From contig NZ_CP163439.1 of the NCBI RefSeq assembly GCF_041052385.1, positions 682,001 through 746,000 of the forward strand: a stretch of DNA of 64,000 bases, given 5' to 3'. The notes beneath the pieces were generated by a model. That model saw only the letters and a program-made list of their open reading frames with translations, had not been told where the DNA came from and did no database searches. This DNA is from Streptomyces sp. R28 (lineage in GTDB: Bacteria; Actinomycetota; Actinomycetes; Streptomycetales; Streptomycetaceae). Numbering within the stretch: position 1 is the first letter of the stretch; each line of letters begins with the position of its first letter. Of this stretch, positions 31,603 through 40,842 are shown piece by piece. Both the position numbers and the translations under genes were made by a program.

Positions 31603-32299
31603 CACGACCAAGCTGATCTGCCTCCCGTACGCCGGGGCAGGCGCCTCCTTCTACCGTCCCTGGACGGCCCTGGCCGGGGACACGGTGGAGATCGTGCCCC
31701 TCCAACTGCCCGGCCGCGAGCGGCTGATCGACGAGGAGCCGTACCGGAACGTGCCCCAGGCCGTCGACGGCCTCCTGGCCGAACTGCGGGACAGGCTCGG
31801 TGCCGACGGCACCAAGGTGGCCCTCTTCGGGCACAGTCTCGGCGCGGTGCTCGCCTACGAACTCGCCCACCGGCTGGCCGCCGAGCCCGGCGTCGAGCTC
31901 GTCCACCTGTTCGTCAGCGGGTCACCGGAACCCGGCCGGGGCCGCGAGCGGCGCGCCACCGCCCTCACCGACGAGGACTTCCTCGCCCGGGTCGGCGAGT
32001 TCGCCGGCTACCACCATCCCGCCCTGGACGACCCGGAGATGCGCGAGATGATCCTGCCCGCCCTGCGTGCGGACGTCGAGATGCACGAGAACTACGTCCC
32101 CTCCACCGACCTCCCGCTGAACGCGCCCCTCACGGTGGTCCGGGGCGAGGACGACGACCTCGTCGACTACGACGACGCGGAGTCCTGGAGCAAGGTGGCC
32201 GGCCACGACTTCGAGCACGTCGAGGTCCCCGGCGGCCACATGTATCTCACCGACGCCGCGCCCGCACTGGTCCGGCTGATCGTCTCGACGGTGCTGTGA
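31589..32299 (+). CDS. Type II (editing) thioesterase
   Basis: 236-residue alpha/beta hydrolase. The sequence opens with ICLPYAGAGASFYRPW, carries the nucleophile serine in FGHSLGAVLAYEL (about residue 90), an acidic residue in VVRGEDDDLVD and the catalytic His in PGGHMYLTDA. Type II thioesterases remove wrong or blocked acyl groups from carrier-protein arms. That function fits an assembly line with a trans-loaded PCP. The ATG at 31589 has AAGGAG 12 nt upstream, inside the end of the LLM gene, implying coupled translation. Confidence 0.93.
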   Translation: MTTHDTTKLICLPYAGAGASFYRPWTALAGDTVEIVPLQLPGRERLIDEEPYRNVPQAVDGLLAELRDRLGADGTKVALFGHSLGAVLAYELAHRLAAEPGVELVHLFVSGSPEPGRGRERRATALTDEDFLARVGEFAGYHHPALDDPEMREMILPALRADVEMHENYVPSTDLPLNAPLTVVRGEDDDLVDYDDAESWSKVAGHDFEHVEVPGGHMYLTDAAPALVRLIVSTVL

Positions 32300-32334
32300 C
32301 CCCCGTACCCGTCCGAACCCTCAAGGAGTTCCCG

Positions 32335-33159
32335 ATGCGTCTGCACGGCAAGTCGGTCCTCGTCACCGGCGCCGCCCGCGGACTCGGCAGGGCCACCGCG
32401 CTCGCCTGTGCCGCCGAGGGCGCCGACCTGACCCTGCTGGACATCTGCGCCGATCTGCCCGGCGTGCCCTACCCCCTGGGCACGCCGGGGCAGTTGGAGC
32501 ACACCGCCGCACTGTGCAGGGAAGCAGGCGCGGCCGTCCTCACCACCGTGGCCGACATCCGTGACATCCAGGCCGTACGGGAGGCGGTGACCCTGGCCGA
32601 GGACCGGTTCGGCCGGATCGACGTCGCCGTGAACAACGCGGGCATCGCCGCACCCTCGGGCAAGCCGGTGCACGAGATCGGCGAGGAGGAGTGGTCCCTG
32701 ATGATCGACGTGGACCTCTCCGGTGCCTGGCGGGTGATCCGCGAGGTCGGCAAGGCGATGAGCGCCCGGCGCGCCGGAAGCATCGTCAACGTGGCCTCCA
32801 CCGCGGGGCTCGTGGGCTACCGGCACTTCGCCGGATACGTCGCCGCCAAGCACGCCGTGGTCGGGCTGACCAAGGCGGCGGCGCTCGACTACGCGCCGAC
32901 GAAGGTACGCGTGAACGCGGTCTGCCCCGGGTCGGTGCGCGACGACGCGCAGGCCGAGGGCCGGATGCTCGCCGAGATCGCGCGGGCGCTGGAGGTTCCG
33001 GTGCACGAGCACGAGAAGACCTTCGTCGAGGCGCAGCCGATGAACGCGCTGATCGAGCCCGAGGACGTCGCGGCCGCGGTGGTCTTCCTCGCGTCCGACG
33101 AGTCCCGGCAGATCACCGGCTCGGTGCTGACCGTGGACGGCGGATTCAGCATCCGCTGA
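32335..33159 (+). CDS. Short-chain dehydrogenase/reductase with actinobacterial-type insert
   Basis: 274-residue SDR: cofactor motif TGAARGLGRA, NNAGIAAP, catalytic Ser (IVNVASTAGL) and YxxxK in GYVAAKHAVV. Between strand 2 and helix C is an insertion containing DLPGVPYPLGTPGQLEHT. This VPYPL-type insert is the feature of SDRs that keep nicotinamide tightly bound, as in mycofactocin-coupled enzymes. I chose ATG 32335 because AAGGAG precedes it by 8 nt; the longer frame overlaps noncoding sequence after the thioesterase. Ramoplanin and enduracidin clusters also have a reductase near their lipid genes, so a role on the acyl chain is plausible. Substrate unknown. Confidence 0.88.
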   Translation: MRLHGKSVLVTGAARGLGRATALACAAEGADLTLLDICADLPGVPYPLGTPGQLEHTAALCREAGAAVLTTVADIRDIQAVREAVTLAEDRFGRIDVAVNNAGIAAPSGKPVHEIGEEEWSLMIDVDLSGAWRVIREVGKAMSARRAGSIVNVASTAGLVGYRHFAGYVAAKHAVVGLTKAAALDYAPTKVRVNAVCPGSVRDDAQAEGRMLAEIARALEVPVHEHEKTFVEAQPMNALIEPEDVAAAVVFLASDESRQITGSVLTVDGGFSIR

Positions 33160-33242
33160 GCTCGCGCACCGCATCCTTCGCCCCCCCGAGGCCATCCCTC
33201 CCCCCACCACCTCCGACGACACAACGGCAAGGAGTACCTCCC

Positions 33243-35891
33243 GTGTCAGCCCCCCTCCACCCCGCGGCCCACTGCCACGCGGTGCGCGTCCGCTCGGACC
33301 GTTCCCCGTACCCGACGGCCCCGCCGGGACTGTGGATCGAGGACGTGCCCGTGCCGGCGGCGGACCCGCTCGCCGAGCGCCGCCGCGCCGCCGAACTCGC
33401 CCGCCCGGCCGACGGACTGCGCAGGGTCCTGCTGCGCTACGCCGACGGGCCCTGCGATCTGATCCTGGTGGCCCCGCGCGACCAGTGGGACGGTACGGCC
33501 CTCGGACGGCTGGCGGCGGGCGAGTCCGCCGGCCCGGACCGAAGCCGTCCCGGCCCCGAGGCACCCGCATCCGCGTCCGCACCTGCTCCCGCCCCCTCGT
33601 GGGGCCTGGGCGACGACGGCCCCACCGTCCCCCACCTGTTCTCCCTGGCCGACGGGGGCCACGGGGGCGACGAGTCGAGCTGGCTCACGGCCCTCGCCGT
33701 CACCCTGCGCCGCTACGACCCCGAGACCACGCCGGTCGTCGGCACGGACCACGGCACCTTCACCGTGGCGGAAGCCCCGACGCTCGGTGAGCTGAAGCCC
33801 TCCCCCGCGGACGGTCCCGCGCTCGCCGGCCTGCTCTTCGGCGAGGCGGAGCTTCCCGGTGCGTATGTGCCCTGCCTCGCACCGCCGTTCCCGCTCACCC
33901 TGTCGGTCTTCCGGGACGCCGACGGCTGGCAGTTGCGCTGCGACCACCTCGGCAGCCACGTCTCCTCGGAGATCGCCGCACAGTTCGCCCGGCACCTCAT
34001 ACGGGTGCACCGGCACATCCTCAGCTCCCCCCGGACCGCGGTCGACGACGTCGACCTGCTGGACGACGCCGAGCGCGACCGTGTCGCGGCACTCGGCCGT
34101 CCGTCCCGCCACCTGGTCACCGCCCCGATGACGGTGCCCGAGGCGTTCGCGCGGATCGCGGCGGCGACACCCGACCGCATCGCCGTGACCGAGGGCGGCG
34201 CGGGCCTGACCTACCGCGAGCTCGACGACGAGCGGTCCACCCTGCTGGCGCACGGCCTGCGCCACCGCGGTGTCACGAACGGCGACCGGGTGGGCGTGTG
34301 TCTGGAGCGCACCGCCGAACTCGTCGTCACCCTGCTCGCGGTGCTGAAGGCCGGCGCGACCTACGTGCCCGTCGACCCCGCCTACCCGGCGGACCGCATC
34401 GCCCACACGGCGCGGGACGCGAGCCTGGGCGTGGTGATCACCCGGCTGGCCGGGTTCCCGGACGTCGCGGGCTGCCGGCCGATGACGCCGGACGAACTCC
34501 TCGCAACGGCCACGGAGTACGGCGAAGCCACCGGCCCGCGGACCTCCGTGGCCCCGGATGCCGCCGCCTACGTCATCTACACGTCCGGCTCCACCGGTCG
34601 CCCCAAGGGTGTCGAGGTACCGCACCGGAACGTGATCGCCCTGATCGACGCGACCCGCGACGAGTACGGGTTCGGGACCGACGACGTATGGACGTGGTTC
34701 CACTCCAGCGCCTTCGACTTCTCGGTGTGGGAGATCTGGGGCTGTCTGCTGACCGGCGGGCGGCTGGTCGTGGTGCCGTACTTCGTCTCCCGGGAACCCG
34801 ACCGCTTCCGTGACCTCCTGGTGTCCGAGAACGTCACCGTGCTCAGCCAGACCCCGTCGGCCTTCGCGCAACTGCTGGACGTGGACCACACCCAGGTCGC
34901 GGTCCGGCTGGTCGTCTTCGGCGGCGAACCGCTCGACGTGCGCATGCTGTTGCCCTGGTTCGACCGACACCCCGAGTCGGTCTGCCGGCTGGTGAACATG
35001 TTCGGGATCACCGAGACGACGGTCCACGTGACCGAGCAGACCCTCACCCGGCGACTGGCACTCGCCGCCACCCGCTCCGTCGGGCGTGCCCTGCCCGGCT
35101 GGCACCTGTACGTGACGGACCCGGCGGGTCGGCTGCTGCCGCCCGGGGTGGCGGGCGAGATCTGCGTCGGCGGCGCCGGGGTCGCGCTCGGCTACCTCGG
35201 CCAGGAGGAACTGACCGCCAGGCGCTTCGTTCCCGACCCCTTCACCGACGGCACCATGTACCGCAGTGGCGACCTGGGACGCCTGCGCCCGGACGGCCGG
35301 CTCGAACACCTCGGGCGGATCGACAGCCAGGTCAAGATCCGCGGCTTCCGGATCGAGCTGGAGGAGATCCGCGCGGTCCTGCTGGAGGACCCGGACGTGC
35401 GGACGGCGGCCGTACTGGTCCGTCGCGACGACCCCGCCGACGCCGCCACGGCCAGGATCGACGCCTACGTGGTCCTGTCGTCCGGCGGCGACCCCGCCGC
35501 CGTCCGAAAACGAGCCGCGGGCACCCTGCCCGAGTACATGCTCCCCGCCACGGTCACCGCCCTGGACACCCTCCCGCTGACGGCCAACGGCAAACTCGAC
35601 ACGGCCCGGCTCCCCGCCCCAGCGGCACCCACCGCACCCGCCCGGGACACCGATCCGGTCACCGCCGGAGACGACCTCGCCGAACAGTTGCGGGACATCT
35701 GGAGCGAGGTGCTGGGCGTGCCGGTCGGCCTGGACGACGACTTCTTCGAACTGGGCGGCAACTCCCTGTTCGCCGTCCGCATCGGCGCCGCACTGCGGGC
35801 ACGTGGCCTGCCCTCGCTACGGCTGCGGGAGCTGTACCGCCATCCGACCATCCGCGAGACCGCCGTGACCCTCGCGTCTTCGGACAGCTGA
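33243..35891 (+). CDS. Free-standing A-PCP protein with threonine-type code and vestigial N-terminal C-like domain
   Basis: 882 residues. Residues 1 to about 300 look like a degraded condensation domain: the last 80 match the C-domain end (FPLTLSVFRDADGW, DDVDLLDDAERDR), but no HHxxxDG exists and an Ala/Pro linker interrupts it. The A domain follows ([14 protein letters not shown] near 442, NMFGITETTVHV, TANGKLDT), then a PCP with GGNSLFAV near 840. The ten-residue code reads DFWSVGMVHK, close to the threonine code DFWNIGMVHK. The main NRPS has a C-PCP module with no A domain, so this protein probably supplies Thr in trans, as Ramo17 does in ramoplanin assembly. The GTG at 33243 has AAGGAG upstream. 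The last gene of the rightward arm. Confidence 0.93.
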   Translation: MSAPLHPAAHCHAVRVRSDRSPYPTAPPGLWIEDVPVPAADPLAERRRAAELARPADGLRRVLLRYADGPCDLILVAPRDQWDGTALGRLAAGESAGPDRSRPGPEAPASASAPAPAPSWGLGDDGPTVPHLFSLADGGHGGDESSWLTALAVTLRRYDPETTPVVGTDHGTFTVAEAPTLGELKPSPADGPALAGLLFGEAELPGAYVPCLAPPFPLTLSVFRDADGWQLRCDHLGSHVSSEIAAQFARHLIRVHRHILSSPRTAVDDVDLLDDAERDRVAALGRPSRHLVTAPMTVPEAFARIAAATPDRIAVTEGGAGLTYRELDDERSTLLAHGLRHRGVTNGDRVGVCLERTAELVVTLLAVLKAGATYVPVDPAYPADRIAHTARDASLGVVITRLAGFPDVAGCRPMTPDELLATATEYGEATGPRTSVAPDAAAYVIYTSGSTGRPKGVEVPHRNVIALIDATRDEYGFGTDDVWTWFHSSAFDFSVWEIWGCLLTGGRLVVVPYFVSREPDRFRDLLVSENVTVLSQTPSAFAQLLDVDHTQVAVRLVVFGGEPLDVRMLLPWFDRHPESVCRLVNMFGITETTVHVTEQTLTRRLALAATRSVGRALPGWHLYVTDPAGRLLPPGVAGEICVGGAGVALGYLGQEELTARRFVPDPFTDGTMYRSGDLGRLRPDGRLEHLGRIDSQVKIRGFRIELEEIRAVLLEDPDVRTAAVLVRRDDPADAATARIDAYVVLSSGGDPAAVRKRAAGTLPEYMLPATVTALDTLPLTANGKLDTARLPAPAAPTAPARDTDPVTAGDDLAEQLRDIWSEVLGVPVGLDDDFFELGGNSLFAVRIGAALRARGLPSLRLRELYRHPTIRETAVTLASSDS

Positions 35892-35949
35892 CCCCACGGA
35901 GGTGGAACGCCGCATCCGCATCGGCCCCGAAACGTGACCCACCGCCTAC

Positions 35950-35978
35950 TTACAGCCATCCCAACCAGTCGGTATGGT
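35950..35978 (+). promoter_or_regulatory. Promoter with TetR-type operator in the spacer
   Basis: TTACAG (35950-35955), a 17-bp spacer, then TATGGT (35973-35978), about 65 bp before the DUF485 gene. The region 35957-35978 is an imperfect palindrome (CCAT at one end, ATGG at the other) containing ACCAGTCGGTA, an 11-mer that recurs in the operator before the alpha/beta hydrolase at 55.9 kb. Confidence 0.5.
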
Positions 35979-36042
35979 GCGCCGCTGAACCATTCCTCCC
36001 CGTTCACCTCCACGGGTCCGAGCCGTAGTGGAAGGCCAGGCG

Positions 36043-36570
36043 ATGACATACCCCGACGAGAACCGTTACCCGCCACCAGCGTCACCGGGGTGGCCCCTGC
36101 CGCACACCGATCCCCAGTCGTACGGGTACGACGCCCCTCGGTACGACGGCCCCCGGTACGACCCGTACGGGCAGGCCCGTCGGTACGAGCCGTACGGGCA
36201 AGCCCCTCGGTACGACCCGTACGCGCAAGCCCCTTGGGACGAGCCGTACGCGCAGGAGACTCACGGGCACAGTGCCGACCTCGCCGCCCTCCGCTCGGCC
36301 TACCGCCTGCTCCGCCGCACCTCCACGCTCACCGCGCTCGGCTCCTTCGTGCTGTATGTCGTGCTGTCCTGCGGCGCCCCGGGCCTGATGGGGTCCAAAA
36401 TCGCCGGTGAGCTGAGCCTGGGCATGGCCCTGGGGGTCCTCCAGCTCGTCGTCACCTTCGTCGCGGTCTTCTGGTACGGACGCAGCGCACAACGCTCGGT
36501 GGATCCGCTGGCCCACGTCGTCAGGGAGCAGGCGGTCACCGCCGGCAGACACGCCGGGGTGACGAGATGA
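36043..36570 (+). CDS. DUF485-family membrane protein, symporter partner, with Tyr-rich repeat N-terminus
   Basis: 175 residues from ATG 36043 (GGAAGGCCAGG upstream). Residues about 20-70 are a repeat of short units like RYDPYGQA / RYEPYGQA / DPYAQA. Residues 75-175 form the DUF485 domain: LRSAYRLLRRTSTLTALGSF with two membrane helices (LGSFVLYVVLSCGAPGLM and LGVLQLVVTFVAVFWYG). DUF485 proteins are almost always encoded directly before an acetate/solute:cation symporter, as here, where the stop overlaps the symporter start by 4 nt. The repeat presumably lies in the cytoplasm; its function is unknown. Confidence 0.87.
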   Translation: MTYPDENRYPPPASPGWPLPHTDPQSYGYDAPRYDGPRYDPYGQARRYEPYGQAPRYDPYAQAPWDEPYAQETHGHSADLAALRSAYRLLRRTSTLTALGSFVLYVVLSCGAPGLMGSKIAGELSLGMALGVLQLVVTFVAVFWYGRSAQRSVDPLAHVVREQAVTAGRHAGVTR

Positions 36571-38183
36571 ACGACTTCAGCTCCGGGACGCAGGCCCCGG
36601 TCCTTCTCCTGTTCACCGTCCTGGTCACCCTCACACTGCTCATGTGCGTGATGGCGGGACCGGACCGGGACGACCTGACGAACTTCTACACCGGCTACCG
36701 CTCGCTCACCCCGCTCAAGAACGGCCTGGCCATCGCGGGCGACTACATCTCCGCGGCCACGGTGCTGAGCACCACCGGCATCGTCGCGCTCACCGGGTAC
36801 GACGGCTACGTCCTCGCGGTCAGCACCGCCCTGTCCCTGGTGCTGCTGATGTTCCTGCTGGCCGAGCCCCTGCGCAACGCCGGCCAGTTCACCATGGGTG
36901 ACGTCCTGGCCCGCAACATGCCCGGGCGGGCCGTGCGGGTCGCCGCCTGCGTGGTGACGCTTTCGGCGACCGTGCCCTTCCTGATCGTCCAGCTCTCCGG
37001 GGCCGGGTCATTGCTCACCTTCATCCTGGACCTCCCGCACGTGGCGGGCGCCAGGACGGGCAGCATCGTCATGGTCGGCAGCCTGATGATCATTTACGCG
37101 GCGCTCGGCGGTATGCGAGGCACCGCGCTCGTCCAGATGGTGAAGATCGTGTTCCTGCTCGCCACCAGCGCTGTCGTCGCGGCCCTGGTGCTGAACCGCT
37201 TCGACTGGAGCTTCGGCAACGTCCTCAGGGCTGCCCAGCAGGGCAGCGGCGCGGGCCCTGCCTTCCTCCAGCAGGGCCTTCAGCTGGGCACCTCGGCCAG
37301 TGAGCGGCTGGACTTCATCGGGTTCCAGATCACTGTGGTGCTCGGCGCGGCCTGCCTGCCCCACATCACGATGCGTCTGTTCTCCGCCCAGGACGCGCCG
37401 GCCGTGCGTCGCTCCATGTCGTGGGCAGTCGGCACGGTCACCACGTTCTGCCTGCTCGTGATCATCATGGGTACGGGCGCGGCGGCGCTGGTGGGCTCGC
37501 AGTCCATCGTCGCCGCCGACCCGCACGGCAGGACGTCGGTGCTCATGCTGTCGCAGGGGCTCGGCGGGGCAGCAGGCTCGACGGGCACGACGATTCTCTA
37601 CTCGGCCGTGGCGGGCATGGTGTTCATCACCCTGCTGTCGTCGGTCGCGGGGATGACCCTGGCCGCGGCCTCGTCGCTCGCCCACGACCTGTTCGCCCAT
37701 GTGGCACGGCGGGGGCAGGCGGAGCCGCGTACGGAGATGACGGTGGCGGTGTGGACGAGCGTGGTCGTGGGAACCGTCGCCATCGGGCTCGCCACCCTCG
37801 TCCAGAACTGGAATGTCGGCGTACTGACCACTCTGGCCATCTGCATCGGGGCATCGGCGGTGGCGCCCGCGCTCACCTACTCCCTGTTCTGGCGGGGATT
37901 CACACGCACCGGCCTGCTCGCCACGCTCTACGGCGGCGCGGCCTGCGCGCTGGTGCTGATGGTCTTCTCCAAAGCCGTTTCGGGCACGCCGTCCGCCGTC
38001 TTCCCGGACGCCGACTTCGCGCTGTTCCCGATGCAGTCCACCGGACTGGTCTCCGTCCCGTTCGGCTACCTGGCGGGCTGGCTGGGCAGCCGTCTGGACC
38101 ACCGGCGCCGCACCGCCGACAGCCTCGAGAACCGGCGGCTGTACGAGGAGAGCGAGGCCCCGCTGCTCGCCGCAGCCGAGTGA
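36567..38183 (+). CDS. Sodium:solute symporter family protein (ActP/MctC-like)
   Basis: 538-residue polytopic transporter of the SSS family with about 13 hydrophobic helices. Typical features are TNFYTGYRSLTPLKNGLAIAGDYISAAT near the N-terminus, ending the first helices, and GVLTTLAICIGASAVAPALTYSLFW toward the C-terminus. The closest described relatives move acetate, pyruvate or other monocarboxylates with Na+ or H+. The cytoplasmic tail is charged (RRTADSLENRRLYEESEA). Co-translated with the DUF485 protein. The substrate cannot be read from sequence, but a short carboxylate is likely. Confidence 0.9.
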   Translation: MNDFSSGTQAPVLLLFTVLVTLTLLMCVMAGPDRDDLTNFYTGYRSLTPLKNGLAIAGDYISAATVLSTTGIVALTGYDGYVLAVSTALSLVLLMFLLAEPLRNAGQFTMGDVLARNMPGRAVRVAACVVTLSATVPFLIVQLSGAGSLLTFILDLPHVAGARTGSIVMVGSLMIIYAALGGMRGTALVQMVKIVFLLATSAVVAALVLNRFDWSFGNVLRAAQQGSGAGPAFLQQGLQLGTSASERLDFIGFQITVVLGAACLPHITMRLFSAQDAPAVRRSMSWAVGTVTTFCLLVIIMGTGAAALVGSQSIVAADPHGRTSVLMLSQGLGGAAGSTGTTILYSAVAGMVFITLLSSVAGMTLAAASSLAHDLFAHVARRGQAEPRTEMTVAVWTSVVVGTVAIGLATLVQNWNVGVLTTLAICIGASAVAPALTYSLFWRGFTRTGLLATLYGGAACALVLMVFSKAVSGTPSAVFPDADFALFPMQSTGLVSVPFGYLAGWLGSRLDHRRRTADSLENRRLYEESEAPLLAAAE

Positions 38184-38206
38184 CGGCGGCGCGGGCGGGC
38201 TACGCG

Positions 38207-38224
38207 GGCGGCCGCGGGGCCGCC
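38207..38224. terminator. Stem-loop between convergent genes
   Basis: GGCGGCC / GGCCGCC stem with a GCGG loop, 24 bp after the symporter stop and before the 3' end of the leftward phosphatase gene. It lies in very GC-rich DNA, so confidence is modest. Confidence 0.4.
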
Positions 38225-38327
38225 GCCGTGGTCCGCCCAGCGGCCCAAGTCCCGCCGCCGAGGTACCGAGGTCCTGCGCAGGCCGGGAGATCACCGAGCT
38301 GGTCGCTGCCTACGAGGCCCGTGACGG

Positions 38328-40748
38328 TCAGGTGACCATGCCGGCCAGTGGTTGTTCGGTCCACACGGTCTTGCCCTCGCGGGTGTACCGGGTGCCCCAG
38401 CGTTCGGTCATCTGGGCCACCAGGAACAGGCCGCGTCCGCCCTCGTCGGTGGTACGGGCGTGGCGCAGGTGGGGTGAGGTGTGGCTGCTGTCGCTGACCT
38501 CGCACACCAGACACCGTTCACGGATCAGCCGCAGGGTCGCGGGGCCGCTGGCGTAGCGGTAGACGTTGGTGACCAGTTCGCTGGCGATCAACTCGGTGCT
38601 GAACGCCAGGTGCTCCAGCCCCCATTCGGTCAGCTTGGCGGAGGTCAGGGCCCGGGCCCGGGCGGCACTGGCGGGCTCCAGCGGCAGACGCCAGGAGGCG
38701 ACACTGTCCGGTGGCAGCATGCGCGTGCGGGCGATCAGCAGAGCGACATCGTCGCTGGGACGCGAGGGCACGAGCGAGTCGACCACCGCTTGGCATGTCC
38801 GTTCCAGCGCGTCACCGGGACGGGTGAGCGCCGCCCGCAGCTTGTCCAGGCCGGCGTCGGCATCGAGGTGGCCTTCGCCGATGAGTCCGTTGGTGTACAG
38901 ACACAGCAGGCTTCCCTCGGCCAGTTCGACGTCCCGTGCCTCGAACGGCAGGCCGCCCAGGCCGAGCGGTGGGCCGGCGGGCAGGTCCAGCAGGGCCGTG
39001 TGTCCGTCCGGAGCGGTCACTACGGGCGGCGGGTGACCGGCGCGGGCCATGGAGCACCGCCCGGATACCGGGTCGTACACGGCGTACAGGCAGGTGGCAC
39101 CGATGACCTGCTCGCCCACGGGGCGTTCGCCGGCTGCTTCCTGTTCGGCCGCCAGGAGGTTGACCAGGTCGTCCAGGCGGGAGAGGACCTCGTCCGGTTC
39201 CAGGTCGAGGCTGGCGAGCGTGTGCACGGCGGTACGCAGCCGGCCCATGGTGGCGGCGGCGTGGATGCCGCGTCCCACGACGTCGCCGACGACGAGGGCG
39301 ACCCGGGCCCCGGACAGGGGGATGACGTCGAACCAGTCGCCGCCCAGGCCCGGGGCCGCGCTGGCCGGCAGGTACCGCAGGGCCACCTCGACGGCCGACT
39401 GGTCCGGAACCGCCCGCAGCAGAAGGCTGCTCTGCAGGGTGAACGCGGTCTGCTGCTGCTGAGTGAAGCGCCGGGCGTTGTCGATGGCGACGGCGGCGCG
39501 CGAGGCGAGTTCCTGGGCGAGGGTGAGATCGTCCGCCTCGAAGGGGTCAGGGCGGCGCGAACGCCACAGGGTCATCACTCCCAGGACCAGGCCACGTGCG
39601 GCGACAGGGACCACGATCAACGAGTGGGCGCCCAGGTCCGGAGCGCGGGCCCCCTGGCGGCCCTCCGTCGAGAACCGGTCGGGCGGGAGAACCGGTTCCA
39701 GGACGGGCCGCCCTTCGGCCAGGCATCTGGCCTGGGGTGTGCCCGGCGCGAACTCGACCGGCTCGCCCGCGGGGTGGGGCGGGCCGGCTTGCTGGGCGCC
39801 GACGCCGCTGGCTCCCACGCGTACCACCGGCCCTGCCAGGGGTCGCGCCAGTTCCTCACCGCGCGTCACGGGCTGAAGCAGGTCGACCGAGGCATGGTCG
39901 GCGAGGTGAGGCACCATCACCTCGGCGAGTTCCCGGGCCGTCTCCGCCACGTCGAGGGTGGTTCCGATACGGCCGCCGGCCTCGTCGAGGAGCGCGAGCC
40001 GACGCTGGGCGCGGTGACGTTCGGTGATGTCCTCGACCATCTCGGCCACGCCCAGGATGCGCCCGGAGGGGTCCTCCATCGGGAAGGAGGAGACCATCGC
40101 GACCCGCTCGCGTGCCGGATCCTGCTCCAGGCGAACGAACTGCTCGGAGTAGACCGACGGCCTTCGGGTGTCCATCACCTGGCGCACGCGGTCCACGGCC
40201 CTGCGTGCGTCGTCGGGGAGGAGGTAACAGCCGGTGGGCAGCCCCCGAAAGTCCGCTGCCGGGATGCCGCTGAAGCGTTCGATGGCCCGGTTGACCCGGA
40301 GAAGCCGCAGGTCGGGGGCGTGGACGATCAGGCCGATCGGGCAGCGGCGGTACAGCCCGTCGAGAACCGCCCGGTCCTGTTGCCACTCCAGGACGTCAGC
40401 CGCGGGTGCCCCCGCAAGGACCCACTCACGGACCTGGCCGTCGCGCGAGAGCGCATGGGCCCTGAGCCCCATCTCCACGAGCCGCCCGTCGCGGTGCCGC
40501 ACGTTGAGCACCCCGAACCAGCCGCCGGCTTTCCTGCAGCTGGCCACGGCCTCTCTGACAGTCGGCAGATCGCGAGGTTCGACAAGGACGTCGAATGCGG
40601 CACGCCCGATCACCGCTGTGTCCGGATAGCCGAGCAGTTCCTCGGCCCGCCGGTTCCATCCGACCACGGCGCCCCGGTCGTCGAGCACCGCCAAGGCGGC
40701 GAGGTGCAGGGCGAACGGATCGTCGTGGCTTTCGCTGAGCTCCGTCAT
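38328..40748 (-). CDS. PAS-GAF-SpoIIE phosphatase-HATPase signalling protein
   Basis: 806 residues from ATG 40748 (GGAGAAG upstream); an ATG at 40790 would add 14 residues. In order: PAS 1 (about 10-120, AALAVLDDRGAVVGWNRRAEELLGY), PAS 2 (about 125-250, with the start of a PAC motif at AEMVEDITERH), GAF (about 265-435), SpoIIE/PP2C phosphatase (about 440-660, LGGDWFDVIPLSGARVALVVGDVVGRG), and an anti-sigma-type HATPase (about 680-800, FSTELIASELVTNVYRYASG...DEGGRGLFLVAQM). Such proteins sense a signal and both dephosphorylate anti-anti-sigma factors and phosphorylate them or bind sigma factors. They are numerous in Streptomyces. No partner anti-sigma gene is nearby. Confidence 0.9.
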   Translation of the reverse strand: MTELSESHDDPFALHLAALAVLDDRGAVVGWNRRAEELLGYPDTAVIGRAAFDVLVEPRDLPTVREAVASCRKAGGWFGVLNVRHRDGRLVEMGLRAHALSRDGQVREWVLAGAPAADVLEWQQDRAVLDGLYRRCPIGLIVHAPDLRLLRVNRAIERFSGIPAADFRGLPTGCYLLPDDARRAVDRVRQVMDTRRPSVYSEQFVRLEQDPARERVAMVSSFPMEDPSGRILGVAEMVEDITERHRAQRRLALLDEAGGRIGTTLDVAETARELAEVMVPHLADHASVDLLQPVTRGEELARPLAGPVVRVGASGVGAQQAGPPHPAGEPVEFAPGTPQARCLAEGRPVLEPVLPPDRFSTEGRQGARAPDLGAHSLIVVPVAARGLVLGVMTLWRSRRPDPFEADDLTLAQELASRAAVAIDNARRFTQQQQTAFTLQSSLLLRAVPDQSAVEVALRYLPASAAPGLGGDWFDVIPLSGARVALVVGDVVGRGIHAAATMGRLRTAVHTLASLDLEPDEVLSRLDDLVNLLAAEQEAAGERPVGEQVIGATCLYAVYDPVSGRCSMARAGHPPPVVTAPDGHTALLDLPAGPPLGLGGLPFEARDVELAEGSLLCLYTNGLIGEGHLDADAGLDKLRAALTRPGDALERTCQAVVDSLVPSRPSDDVALLIARTRMLPPDSVASWRLPLEPASAARARALTSAKLTEWGLEHLAFSTELIASELVTNVYRYASGPATLRLIRERCLVCEVSDSSHTSPHLRHARTTDEGGRGLFLVAQMTERWGTRYTREGKTVWTEQPLAGMVT

Positions 40749-40842
40749 CCGCTTCTCCACCGCTGGACCGGGTTGTCCTGCTGATGCCATGTAAGCCCAT
40801 GGAACTGGGCCTGGCATCCGCTGGTCGCCGGTGACAGAGCGA

